From: Candidatus Pelagibacter sp.
GTDB lineage: Bacteria; Pseudomonadota; Alphaproteobacteria; Paracaedibacterales; CAIOTO01
Assembly: GCA_013823725.1 (NCBI GenBank)
Contig: PNMQ01000002.1
Coordinates: 1 to 64,000, forward strand
Direction: 5' to 3'
DNA: 64,000 nucleotides
Shown: piece after piece, positions 54,568-63,649 of the stretch
Layout of the letters: each line of letters starts with the position of its first letter
Numbering within the stretch: the first letter of the stretch is position 1
Position numbers and translations under genes: made by a program
Notes under the pieces: generated by a model
Told to the model about the DNA's origin: nothing
Seen by the model: the letters and a program-made list of their open reading frames with translations, nothing else
Databases searched by the model: none

Positions 54568-55923
54568 ATGAAACAATTACGCGACATTAAAGTTTTTATT
54601 TATCTTTCCTTTATTGCGCTAATTGCATTTTTGATATCTTTGTATCCAGGGACTGTAACAATTGAGTGGTTTAAAACCAAAGTTACAGTCCCTGTTGCAG
54701 CATACTTAGCCTTGACTTTTTTATTTTGTGGGATTTTGCTAATTCTACATCATTTGCTTTTATGGATTAGGTATTTACCGCTCAAATCCAAAGCTTTTTT
54801 TGAAAAAAGAAGAGAAAGACATTTTGAAGAGTTATTACTTGACGGTCTTACATCACTTGCAAGTCAAGAATATGATGAAGCTAATGAAATATCCATATAT
54901 CTAAAAAATAAAAAACCTCACTCACCCATTGTTTCTATCATTGAAGCACAAGTCTCCTATTTAAATAAAAATTCACATGATGCAGAGACATCATTTACAA
55001 AAATGTCGCTTATTCCAGAAACACGTTTTCTTGGATTGAGAGGCCTTTCCCTTTTAGCACTTAAAAATAACGAGCATAATCGTGCGGAACATATCCTCAA
55101 TGACATGCTTAAAATTAGACCTCAATCACCATGGGTACAAAATTTACTTGAAAAGTATTATCTAAACCAAACATTAATTTCAAGTGATCTGATTGATTAC
55201 AAAAACCTTCCTTTGTGTTCTGTAAAATCACACCATGAAGCTGTTCAATTTAAAGGATTATTGCTGTGGAGCCATTTAGAAAATCATTCTGAGAGCTACA
55301 GAAATGATAGGGAATACTACTATCATTTAAAGGAAGTTAATAAACTCATTCCTGATAATATTAGTATTGCCGTTAAACTAGCAAAATATCAGTATGCAAA
55401 AATTGGATACCATCAAGCAGTTAAAACATTAAAGAATACTTTTAAAATGAATCCCCACAGGGAAATTGGATGGTGTTATTTGAATCATTTACAAAAAGAT
55501 AAAGAGAAATATCGTTTCAAACTATTGCAAAGATTTGTTACAGCAAATCCCTTTCATCCAGAAAGCGCTTGGCTTCTTGCAAAAACAGCATTTGATCACC
55601 AACTGTGGAATGAAGCAAGATACCACATTTCGCCTTTACTCGAAGATCATCTTACAAAAGAAGTCTGCCAATTGATGCTGGATATTGAAACACATCAATT
55701 TCCATATGAACCGGAAAAACACAAAGTCTGGAGAGAATCTTTAGAGTCTTGCCCTCAAGAATTGCATTGGGTATGTACGCATTGTAAATCAACGCATGAA
55801 CATGCACATCCTGTATGCACCTCCTGTGGTGAATTTGGTAAAATTATTTGGGATAAAGTTTCTCGATCTGCTCAATTGATCAACGATCATAAATTAGTTT
55901 TTGCTGAACAACATTTATTATAA
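54568..55923 (+). CDS. hemY: HemY-like TPR membrane protein
   Basis: The 451-residue protein has two N-terminal membrane segments (about 7-28 and 41-67), the HemY_N motif LYPGTVTIEWFKTKVTVPV between them, then TPR-type helices (about 90-380). The C-terminus has a zinc-ribbon-like motif: WVCTHCKS and PVCTSCGEFGKIIWDKV. HemY-type proteins are linked to heme biosynthesis in Proteobacteria, by a mechanism still debated. It begins 3 nt after the Mic60-like gene; hemC and hemD, which often precede this pair, are absent here. Confidence 0.85.
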   Translation: MKQLRDIKVFIYLSFIALIAFLISLYPGTVTIEWFKTKVTVPVAAYLALTFLFCGILLILHHLLLWIRYLPLKSKAFFEKRRERHFEELLLDGLTSLASQEYDEANEISIYLKNKKPHSPIVSIIEAQVSYLNKNSHDAETSFTKMSLIPETRFLGLRGLSLLALKNNEHNRAEHILNDMLKIRPQSPWVQNLLEKYYLNQTLISSDLIDYKNLPLCSVKSHHEAVQFKGLLLWSHLENHSESYRNDREYYYHLKEVNKLIPDNISIAVKLAKYQYAKIGYHQAVKTLKNTFKMNPHREIGWCYLNHLQKDKEKYRFKLLQRFVTANPFHPESAWLLAKTAFDHQLWNEARYHISPLLEDHLTKEVCQLMLDIETHQFPYEPEKHKVWRESLESCPQELHWVCTHCKSTHEHAHPVCTSCGEFGKIIWDKVSRSAQLINDHKLVFAEQHLL

Positions 55924-55952
55924 AAAAAAGGCGCCTCACAAGAAGCGCGCCT
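55922..55952 (-). terminator. Intrinsic terminator of the copper chaperone gene
   Basis: Arms AGGCGC (55929-55934) and GCGCCT (55947-55952) form a GC-rich stem around a 12-nt loop. On the minus strand it is followed by a run of U (55929-55922). It overlaps the hemY stop on the other strand. Confidence 0.85.
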
Positions 55953-55971
55953 AATACTTCGTGTTATAAAC

Positions 55972-56697
55972 TTAGTGTTTATCGTGATGATGATGATTAT
56001 GGTGGTGGCAATGTTCACCATGTTGATGAGACACAGCAGATTCCAGAGGAAGATGAATGGTTACATCTCCAGCTTGTTTGAATTTGAGTGTTAAAGGAAT
56101 CATTTTTGCATCATATGCTTCTGGTTTTAAATTCATAAACATAATGTGCATTCCTCCTTTTTTTAATGTAACGGGTTGCTCTTTAGCTTTTAACCAACAT
56201 GTTAAAATGGAACAATTAGAATGTGTTCCAGGAATTTTAATTTCATCAACTTTAATCATCTTAATAGCATTCGTTTCTTTATCATGTAGATGATCGTGTA
56301 ATTCAACGGTTTCACTAATCGGTGAAGATGCACTGATTAAAATATCGCCATCTTTATTTTTTTGTGTAAACGTCATATACGCAGAACCGTTTTGGGCACC
56401 TTTTAAAACACGAGCCGAATAATTTTCAATTTTTATAGTTTGATGAATAATTTCCTTCTCTTTATATTCTTCTTGAGGAATTTTTACATCATCTTCAGAA
56501 GATTTTTCATGTGAAAATGAAATTTTTTCAGAACCCGAATCTTTTGTTTTCTTGGAATCTTTGGAAGCCTGTTCTGTCTTTGCCTCTGTTGCACCGTGTG
56601 CACTTTTACTGGGTGATTGACTGTAAGCCAAAACCGGACTTAATGCACTTAAAAATAGCGTAAGGTTCCATAATTTTAGTGTTTTATTTGTACTCAT
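55972..56697 (-). CDS. PCu(A)C-type periplasmic copper chaperone
   Basis: ATG at 56697 is chosen because AAGGG lies 9 nt upstream; an ATG three codons earlier overlaps that site. The protein has a signal peptide (to about residue 26), a long charged linker (about 30-75), and the PCu(A)C beta domain, with YSARVLKGAQNGSAYMTF, ELHDHLHD and KKGGMHIMFMNLKPEAY. Copper ligands are probably the His/Met residues in these motifs. A His-rich tail (SHQHGEHCHHHNHHHHDKH) adds metal-binding capacity. It would deliver copper to cytochrome oxidase. The gene is divergent from acnA. Confidence 0.85.
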   Translation of the reverse strand: MSTNKTLKLWNLTLFLSALSPVLAYSQSPSKSAHGATEAKTEQASKDSKKTKDSGSEKISFSHEKSSEDDVKIPQEEYKEKEIIHQTIKIENYSARVLKGAQNGSAYMTFTQKNKDGDILISASSPISETVELHDHLHDKETNAIKMIKVDEIKIPGTHSNCSILTCWLKAKEQPVTLKKGGMHIMFMNLKPEAYDAKMIPLTLKFKQAGDVTIHLPLESAVSHQHGEHCHHHNHHHHDKH

Positions 56698-56742
56698 TTG
56701 ACACATCCCTTTTTGATACTATAATAAATGTAGATTGCTTTC

Positions 56743-56785
56743 TTGCTTAAAGATAGCATTTTATTATAATTTAAAATAAAATGCT
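56743..56785 (+). promoter_or_regulatory. Putative acnA promoter with dyad over the -10 box
   Basis: TTGCTT (56743-56748) and the perfect -10 TATAAT (56765-56770) are 16 nt apart. An 11-bp perfect inverted repeat, AGCATTTTATT (56755-56765) and AATAAAATGCT (56775-56785), is centred exactly on the end of the -10 box. That is where a repressor operator would be expected. Read directly from sequence; the regulator is unknown. Confidence 0.6.
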
Positions 56786-56804
56786 TGTAATTTAAAGGCT
56801 TAAA

Positions 56805-59483
56805 ATGCTCCCCATACCTCATGCTCATCAAAAATTAAAATCATTAGAAATCAACAACGAGAACTACCAAATCATAGCTCTTGAAAATTTGGATGAATTG
56901 GGTGACTGGAGAAAACTTCCCTTTTCTTTAAAAATCCTTTTAGAAAATGTTTATCGTATGCTACCCAGCATTGATGGTGATTCAAAAAAAATACTTCGTT
57001 CTATTATTCATTCTCAAACTCAAAAAAATAACCCAGAAATTAGCTTTTTTCCTTCTCGTGTGTTGATGCAAGATTTTACAGGGGTTCCTGTTATTGTTGA
57101 TCTTGCTGCTATGCGTGATGCATTAAAAAAAAATGGAAAGGACCCAAAAAATGTAAATCCTAAAATTCCAGTTGATTTGGTCGTTGATCACTCAGTCATG
57201 GTTGATCATTATGGATCTACAAATGCATTAAATCAAAATATTAATCTTGAATACGAACGTAATACCGAACGATACAGGCTTTTTAAATGGGCTCAGCAAA
57301 GTTTTTCTAATTTACGTGTCGTTCCTCCAGGTATGGGGATATGCCACCAAGTAAACGTTGAATACCTAGCAGAAGTTACCATAAAAGGTGATGATAACCA
57401 GATCAAAAACATACTTTTCCCTGACACCGTTGTTGGAACAGATAGCCACACCACGATGGTAAATGCTTTGGGTGTTTTAGGTTGGGGTGTTGGTGGAATA
57501 GAAGCTGAAGCAGCAATGCTAGGACAACCTTTATCTATGCTTATTCCAAGTGTTGTAGGAGTGCATTTAACAAATATTCTATCAGCAGGTGTAACAGCCA
57601 CAGATTTAGTATTAACCATAACAGAAATGCTTCGGAAATATAATGTTGTTGGTAAATTTGTTGAATTTTATGGTGAAGGTTTGTCATCTCTATCTCTAGC
57701 AGACAGAGCAACAATTTCTAATATGGCCCCTGAATATGGTGCTACCTGTGGCATATTTGGCATTGATGATGAAACCTTGAAATACCTTAAACTTACGGGT
57801 CGAGACCAAAAGCAAATAAATAGAATAGAAGCATACTCTAAAGCTCAAGGATTATGGACTGATATTTCACAAAATATTGAATACGCAGAAAATCTAGAAT
57901 TAGACTTATCGACGATCCAAGCATGCCTAGCAGGACCAAAGAGGCCACAAGACAGAATTTTGCTAGGTGATTTAAAAAATACAGCTTTATCACTTGCAGA
58001 ATCAGCTACAACAGATAGTTCAAATTCAAATAAAACCCTGAAACACCACGATGTAGTGATTGCTGCCATTACCAGTTGTACAAATACATCAAATCCTTCT
58101 GTATTAATTGCCGCAGGTTTGTTAGCCCAAAAAGCAATTAAAAGAGGATTGAAAACCAAAGATTGGGTAAAAACATCATTCGCTCCAGGCTCTCAAGTTG
58201 CTGAAGGTTATTTGAGAGAAGCAAACCTAATGCCTTTTTTAGAAGATCTTGGTTTTCACATTGTGGGCTATGGATGCACAACCTGCATAGGTAATTCTGG
58301 CCCTCTAAAACCAGAAATTAGTCAACAAATTGAGAATAAAAATCTTTGTGTGTCTGCGGTATTATCAGGCAACAGAAATTTTGAAGGAAGAATTAATCCC
58401 CATGTGAAGGCTAATTATTTAGCATCTCCGCCTCTTGTTGTTGCGTTTGCAATTGCAGGAACAACTGCTATTGACCTTAATAGCGAACCCCTAGGATATG
58501 ATTGTGACAATCAGCCTATCTATTTAAAAGATATATGGCCAACGAATGATGAAATTCTGAGCGTTATTGAAAAATGTGTATCTACCGAACTTTATCAAAC
58601 GCGTTATTCTAAAATATTTGATGGAAACGAACACTGGCAAAATATACAAGCCCCGAAATCAGATATTTATGAATGGGATTTTCAAAGTACTTATATTCAA
58701 AATCCACCTTATTTTAATCCTTCTGCAGATAACCAAATGACACCCATACCTCAAGGAGAAATTAAAAATGCTCGTATTTTAGCACTTCTTGGAGATAGTG
58801 TTACCACAGACCATATTTCCCCAGCTGGAAACATTAAAAAATCCACGCCAGCGGGCCAATACTTGTTTTCGTTAAACGTTAATGAAAAAGATTTCAATTC
58901 CTATGGTGCGCGCCGTGGTAACCACCAAATTATGATGAGAGGAACGCTTGCTAACATACGATTGCAAAATGAAATGGTTCCTGAAATTTCTGGTGGATTC
59001 ACACGCATAGCAAAAACTTCAGAAGACCAAATGCAAAAAACTGCAACAATTTTTGACGCAACAGAGCACTATAAGCAACGAGGTACTCAGCTTGTTATTT
59101 TTGCAGGAAAAGAATATGGGACTGGTTCATCTAGAGATTGGGCCGCGAAGGGTGTTAGATTACTTGGCGTTTCTGCAGTCATAGCTGAAAGTTTCGAACG
59201 AATTCACCGATCAAACCTTGTCGGCATGGGTGTATTACCTCTAGTATTTATGAATAATGAATCTAGAAAAACATTACAACTGGATGGCACAGAAATCATT
59301 CATGTTTTAGGTCTGGACGAAAACTTTAAAAACTTAACACCCAAAATGATTCTAAAACTTCATATTCAAAAAGGGGAATCGAATGTATCCATTCATGATG
59401 TCTTATGTAGAATAGATACGCTTGATGAAGTGAACTATATCAAAGCTGGCGGAATATTACCCTATGTTCTTGATACTCTTTAG
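56805..59483 (+). CDS. acnA: Aconitate hydratase A
   Basis: TCA-cycle enzyme with a [4Fe-4S] cluster that isomerises citrate to isocitrate. The 892-residue protein has VDLVVDHSVMVDH near 127, GTDSHTTMVNALGVLGWGVGG, and the cluster ligands in AAITSCTNTSNPSV and GYGCTTCIGNSGPL. Domain 4 includes YGTGSSRDWAAKGVRLLGV. Length fits AcnA (about 890). AAAGG lies 7 nt before the ATG. It is monocistronic, with its own promoter and an operator-like dyad. Confidence 0.97.
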   Translation: MLPIPHAHQKLKSLEINNENYQIIALENLDELGDWRKLPFSLKILLENVYRMLPSIDGDSKKILRSIIHSQTQKNNPEISFFPSRVLMQDFTGVPVIVDLAAMRDALKKNGKDPKNVNPKIPVDLVVDHSVMVDHYGSTNALNQNINLEYERNTERYRLFKWAQQSFSNLRVVPPGMGICHQVNVEYLAEVTIKGDDNQIKNILFPDTVVGTDSHTTMVNALGVLGWGVGGIEAEAAMLGQPLSMLIPSVVGVHLTNILSAGVTATDLVLTITEMLRKYNVVGKFVEFYGEGLSSLSLADRATISNMAPEYGATCGIFGIDDETLKYLKLTGRDQKQINRIEAYSKAQGLWTDISQNIEYAENLELDLSTIQACLAGPKRPQDRILLGDLKNTALSLAESATTDSSNSNKTLKHHDVVIAAITSCTNTSNPSVLIAAGLLAQKAIKRGLKTKDWVKTSFAPGSQVAEGYLREANLMPFLEDLGFHIVGYGCTTCIGNSGPLKPEISQQIENKNLCVSAVLSGNRNFEGRINPHVKANYLASPPLVVAFAIAGTTAIDLNSEPLGYDCDNQPIYLKDIWPTNDEILSVIEKCVSTELYQTRYSKIFDGNEHWQNIQAPKSDIYEWDFQSTYIQNPPYFNPSADNQMTPIPQGEIKNARILALLGDSVTTDHISPAGNIKKSTPAGQYLFSLNVNEKDFNSYGARRGNHQIMMRGTLANIRLQNEMVPEISGGFTRIAKTSEDQMQKTATIFDATEHYKQRGTQLVIFAGKEYGTGSSRDWAAKGVRLLGVSAVIAESFERIHRSNLVGMGVLPLVFMNNESRKTLQLDGTEIIHVLGLDENFKNLTPKMILKLHIQKGESNVSIHDVLCRIDTLDEVNYIKAGGILPYVLDTL

Positions 59484-59525
59484 AAAACAGCCAAAAACAT
59501 AATCATCCATTTCAATAGAGTGCTT

Positions 59526-59864
59526 TTATTTAAAAAGTATTCTGTTGAATATGGGCTCATAATTATACAAAATATTTGCTAAAAAAATTCTGTATTCTTC
59601 TTCTAACACAGAATTCGAAGGATCTATTCCTCTATTGTAATCATTAAAAGTCCCATAAGTACGACGTTGTTCACCATGGTACCTATTTGTTGCACCATTG
59701 CGTTTTGAACCATAAAAGTTCATGTCACCATCAGCTGAATTTAAAGCCCTGAAAGCTTCACAAAGCTCACCTTGACAAAATTGTTGTCTATATGGCGATG
59801 ACGAAAATACCTGAGAAATTAGAAAGGCGCTTAATACCAGAAGATAAACACTTTTTTTTATCAT
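59526..59864 (-). CDS. Small exported protein of unknown function
   Basis: The ATG at 59864 is preferred because it opens a good signal peptide (MIKKSVYLLVLSAFLISQVFS); an ATG six codons earlier (59882) is possible. Neither has a clear ribosome binding site. The mature part of about 90 residues has the pair CQGELC, then a Gly/Asn/Arg/Tyr-rich middle (RNGATNRYHGEQRRTYG) and a hydrophobic-aromatic C-terminus. No family was recognised. Confidence 0.55.
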   Translation of the reverse strand: MIKKSVYLLVLSAFLISQVFSSSPYRQQFCQGELCEAFRALNSADGDMNFYGSKRNGATNRYHGEQRRTYGTFNDYNRGIDPSNSVLEEEYRIFLANILYNYEPIFNRILFK

Positions 59865-59937
59865 AAATAAATATAAACTCATAATATTTTATTTATGATA
59901 TATTATGTAAAACATATTAAAAATAAATTAATACTAT

Positions 59938-61077
59938 TTAAAAAATATATGTTTCACCAATTTTCTTTTTGGTAAGAGATAACAATATTCCCATGGTTAA
60001 AGCTGTAGAAATCATAGAAGATCCCCCATAACTGATAAAGGGAAGCGTCATTCCTTTTGTTGGAATCATATGTAGCGTGGACGCTATATTAACAAAAGCT
60101 TGTATGCACAATTGCATAATTAATCCACTTGTTGCCATAATGACGAATATACTGTTTTCTTGTATGGATTTAATCAACGATCTTCCCATAATTACACAAA
60201 ACATCGCAACAATGATAAAACATAAAACGAATCCAAATTCTTCACCTACGACTGAAAAAACAAAATCAGCATGCGCATCAGGAACATAGCGTTTTATCAC
60301 ACCTTCACCAGGCCCTCTTCCCCAAATACCGCCTGAAGAAAAGGCACTTAAAGATTTTTTAATTTGGTAAAGATCACTATTAACATCCATTGATGCTGAA
60401 CCTAAAAATTGATTAATACGTGTTTGAAAGTGCGGGAATACAAAGTAAGATAAGACACCACCAAGAAGAATTAAAACACCAAAAATAAAAATAATGACGA
60501 GAGGTAAGCCCGCTGTAAAAATTTGAACACCCCAAGTCATAATCATGACAAATGTCATTCCCATATCAGGTTGCAGCAGCAAGAATACAACTGTTATCAC
60601 TAATCCGGCTAGAGATAAAACAATGCCTGGAAATGTGACATCTTTAATCTGTTCTGAAATCATCCAAGCAGAAAATACAGCAAAGACAGGCTTAATAATT
60701 TCTGAAATCTGGATCGAAAAACCAAAGAAGTTGATCCATCTTTTAGCACCTTTTATTTCATACCCAATAAGAGGTGTTAGAAACAAAAGAACTATTCCTA
60801 TACCAAAGATAAGTGTTGCCAAACGACGTACTTGCAAAGAGTTTGAAAACGAAACACATATCATAAAAATTAGTGCTATTGGAGTTAATGCAATGTGTCT
60901 TTTTACAAAATAAAAGGGTTCAAGATTTAAGCGCGTAGCAACCGAAGGGGTGGATGAAAAACTTAAAAGAATTCCAATAACCACTAAAATCAATATAGAT
61001 GAAAGAATCCATCGATCAATAGTCCACCACCATCGTGCAAAAACACCGGCATTCTTTCGTGAAAAAATAGCAGACAT
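59938..61077 (-). CDS. ftsW: Division-specific peptidoglycan polymerase FtsW
   Basis: SEDS glycosyltransferase that builds septal peptidoglycan from lipid II with a partner penicillin-binding protein. The 379-residue protein has about 10 membrane segments. The N-terminus FARWWWTIDRWILSSILILV matches alphaproteobacterial FtsW rather than RodA. IKGAKRWINFFGFSIQISEIIKP carries the conserved family region, and YGGSSMISTALTMGILLSL is the C-terminal motif. It is not in a division cluster. It is 6 nt after a DUF3576 gene. Confidence 0.9.
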   Translation of the reverse strand: MSAIFSRKNAGVFARWWWTIDRWILSSILILVVIGILLSFSSTPSVATRLNLEPFYFVKRHIALTPIALIFMICVSFSNSLQVRRLATLIFGIGIVLLFLTPLIGYEIKGAKRWINFFGFSIQISEIIKPVFAVFSAWMISEQIKDVTFPGIVLSLAGLVITVVFLLLQPDMGMTFVMIMTWGVQIFTAGLPLVIIFIFGVLILLGGVLSYFVFPHFQTRINQFLGSASMDVNSDLYQIKKSLSAFSSGGIWGRGPGEGVIKRYVPDAHADFVFSVVGEEFGFVLCFIIVAMFCVIMGRSLIKSIQENSIFVIMATSGLIMQLCIQAFVNIASTLHMIPTKGMTLPFISYGGSSMISTALTMGILLSLTKKKIGETYIF

Positions 61078-61083
61078 ATAAAA

Positions 61084-61599
61084 TTAGTCTCTCTCATTTT
61101 TTAAAACACGTAATTCACGGGCTTTCGTCAAAATAAGCATTTCTAATTCATGGGCTGCTTTTGAATCTGTTTGCGATACATCAATCCATCGTCCATTATG
61201 CAAATTTTGTTTATATACCGTAACTCTTAATGCCTTAACTTCTAAATATGGACCATTAATTTGAACTTTCACTTTTGTACGGTCTTGCGCCTTTTCAGGT
61301 TGATACCAGTCCGTTACGATAACTCCGCCAACTTTATCTATTGATATAAGAGGTATAAAATCTAAAACAGCCAGAGAAGCATTCCATAAGTGGGAATTTG
61401 TATTGGAAGAAATTTGGCCTGTGGCTTCTTCATTTTTCTTTTGCACACCTCCAAAAACCAAAAAACCATCCCCCATCAGTTTTCCGTTTTGATTGTCTCT
61501 TTTTTCCATACGATCAGGCAATGGCTGCGCGGGTTTATTAAAGTTAGCGCATGAAGCTAATAAAACAGGAAATAAAAAACAAACATATTTATATAACAA
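61084..61599 (-). CDS. DUF3576-type lipoprotein
   Basis: The 171-residue protein has a lipoprotein signal (MLYKYVCFLFPVLLASC, Cys17). The mature part contains NSHLWNASLAVLDFIPLISI, DKVGGVIVTDWYQPEK and ALRVTVYKQNLHNGRWIDVS, the signature of DUF3576, an alphaproteobacterial family of unknown function. It lies just upstream of ftsW on the same strand, so the two are probably cotranscribed. Confidence 0.85.
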   Translation of the reverse strand: MLYKYVCFLFPVLLASCANFNKPAQPLPDRMEKRDNQNGKLMGDGFLVFGGVQKKNEEATGQISSNTNSHLWNASLAVLDFIPLISIDKVGGVIVTDWYQPEKAQDRTKVKVQINGPYLEVKALRVTVYKQNLHNGRWIDVSQTDSKAAHELEMLILTKARELRVLKNERD

Positions 61600-61712
61600 A
61601 ACTATATACCATTCTTTTTTTGATCATTTTCTAATTATAAATATATTTTTATCAAAATTCAATTAATGAATAATATGTTTACATTAAATATCACAAACCA
61701 CATTCATGTTTT

Positions 61713-62012
61713 TTAATCGTTTTGTTGAGGAATCCATATTTCACCGTTTTTTTGTCTATTCTCAGCTTCCCTTTTTTTAAGATAAGGAGGAATATTACTT
61801 TGAATCGGCTTTGCTGCTTGATTTCTCTGCTCGGCTTTTTGAACACTGTAACGTATTTTTGCCAGATCTGATTCTTCTAAATTTTCAAAGTCATCTAAGT
61901 TAGTTTTAGAAGGATCATGTTGTTTATCATAGTTAAGAGAAAGAGAGCAAGCAGAGAGAAGGATTAGTATCAAAAGATACCTATTTTTTGTTATATAGAA
62001 CATCTTGATCAC
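61713..62012 (-). CDS. Small lipoprotein of unknown function (99 aa)
   Basis: The lipoprotein signal ends in ILLSAC (Cys about 22). The mature part is charged and helical (LEESDLAKIRYSVQKAEQRN) with a basic Lys/Arg/Asn-rich end. No family was recognised. It is 113 nt upstream of the DUF3576 gene on the same strand. Confidence 0.6.
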   Translation of the reverse strand: MIKMFYITKNRYLLILILLSACSLSLNYDKQHDPSKTNLDDFENLEESDLAKIRYSVQKAEQRNQAAKPIQSNIPPYLKKREAENRQKNGEIWIPQQND

Positions 62013-62123
62013 TTTTATTATTTCATTACAGTTAACACTTTTTATCTATTTCACTGTAACAAATTACAAAAAAGATTACACAGCTTTTTGAAAAAAAAAT
62101 CATCACAAGATTTTAAGTTGCTT

Positions 62124-63539
62124 CTACAAAATAAATCCTTTAGGTAATTCTGTTTCAAGCATTGAACAAACTCTCCTTGCGGCACGCATATCTACTGTTC
62201 CAGAACTCAAAGTACTAGTAATTGCGTTAAGGGCCTGTTCTTTCAAAGTCCTATTTAAATGCTTTTTTATCATTAAATAAATATCTGCCCTATCGGTGAT
62301 ATCTATGTTTTTGTTAACCACTTCCAAAAACAAGATCTCTGCTGCTTCACCTGCTTGTTTTCCAGAAAAAAATGATTCTATAGCTGCATAAGCAATCTTT
62401 TTATTTTTTGGTGAAGAACCTGGATCGTTTAATTTTTTCAAAATTGTTTCGGTAATGTTTTTAATTTGTACTGACGATAAATATTCTAGAGAAAGTTTTA
62501 ACGCACGCACTGTCTTTTCAAGATTAACTGTTGGAGCTTGGATATCCTGCATGAGTGATAAACATGCAGCAGAATGCATATCTGATGGTAAATATATTTT
62601 TATCATGTCATAAATTTCAATACGATCTTCAGCCGAGATACTTGAATTAGAAAGATCAGACATAAAACTATCGATCACGATACTTAAAGAGTTTTCTTCT
62701 AAATATTCATTCAACAAATGAAAGAGCATCATGCGTTGAATAGGGATAATATCTTTTGATGTAAAATCTTTTATAAAAAATTCAGAAGCTTCTTTCAAAC
62801 GGTCAGAACTTAAATATTCTTTTACAATTGTAAAAGCTTCTTTTCTGTCATACGGTGTAGATTCGGGAGCACTAATGTCTTGAAGAAAACCCTCGATAGA
62901 TTTTCCTAATTCATCAACAGAAACAATATTACGAACCATTGCAAACATTTCTCTTCTTTCAAAAGGAGAAGTGGTTGTTTTTCTGATTTTTCGCAAAAAT
63001 ACAGCTGAAAATTTTGAAATCAGACTTTTATTGAGGTTTGCCCTCATATCATTAAAAATTTCTCTGTGCTCATGAAGATTAGTATCGTCTTCGTCCATTT
63101 TTAAAACTAACGCTTCAGCAATTTGATACTGTTTATCAAGAGATAAATATTCTGCTATCATTCTGTAAATTTCTGCCGTGTTGGTGACATCAACTGCAGG
63201 ATTCAAGAGATCAAGAATAAACCCTTCAACAGCCTTCGATAAAACCTGAGTGCTCAAGATTTTAGAAACAATCTTAAAAATTGAAACACGATAATCTCTT
63301 GGGAGGTGAGGATTAATTATATCGAGTATAAATCCTTCTGCAGCTTTTGCTGTATACATGGTGTCCATATGTTCTCGTAACATATCAAACAGTTTTTTAC
63401 GCGTAACAGGACTAATTTCTGCAGAGCGCAATGTAACAATAAAAACACCTAAAAGTTTAGAACAAGCGTCTTGCGTCAACGTAGGTTTCATTTCCACAAA
63501 CTTCTTCGCTTTTTGTAAAATTTCAGGTGTCTCTGTCAT
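62124..63539 (-). CDS. Strict 37-residue helical repeat (solenoid) protein
   Basis: The 471-residue protein has no signal peptide or membrane segment. It divides exactly into a 43-residue N-terminal part, eleven repeats of 37 residues without any insertion or deletion (residues 44-450), and a 21-residue partial twelfth repeat. Each repeat has helix A (around DRxEIYxMIxEYLSxD) and helix B (around EAxEGFILDL), ended by a polar turn. Best copies start near residues 81, 192, 229, 303 and 414. The pattern is HEAT-like in size, but I recognise no named family. Such solenoids usually bind proteins or nucleic acid. It is 110 nt downstream of uvrA. Confidence 0.8.
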   Translation of the reverse strand: MTETPEILQKAKKFVEMKPTLTQDACSKLLGVFIVTLRSAEISPVTRKKLFDMLREHMDTMYTAKAAEGFILDIINPHLPRDYRVSIFKIVSKILSTQVLSKAVEGFILDLLNPAVDVTNTAEIYRMIAEYLSLDKQYQIAEALVLKMDEDDTNLHEHREIFNDMRANLNKSLISKFSAVFLRKIRKTTTSPFERREMFAMVRNIVSVDELGKSIEGFLQDISAPESTPYDRKEAFTIVKEYLSSDRLKEASEFFIKDFTSKDIIPIQRMMLFHLLNEYLEENSLSIVIDSFMSDLSNSSISAEDRIEIYDMIKIYLPSDMHSAACLSLMQDIQAPTVNLEKTVRALKLSLEYLSSVQIKNITETILKKLNDPGSSPKNKKIAYAAIESFFSGKQAGEAAEILFLEVVNKNIDITDRADIYLMIKKHLNRTLKEQALNAITSTLSSGTVDMRAARRVCSMLETELPKGFIL

Positions 63540-63649
63540 ATGGATAGAACTTTATACGTATAGCTAATGTATTGATTTCTTATTTATTTTTTATATACCA
63601 TATCCTTTAAAATAAGATTAATTTGAAAAATATATTTTGAAGATCTTCA

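Noticed and set aside
56755-56785. acnA dyad read as an RNA hairpin similar to an iron-responsive element
   Set aside because: The predicted transcription start (about 56777) lies inside the repeat, so the left arm would not be transcribed. No CAGUGN-type loop is present.
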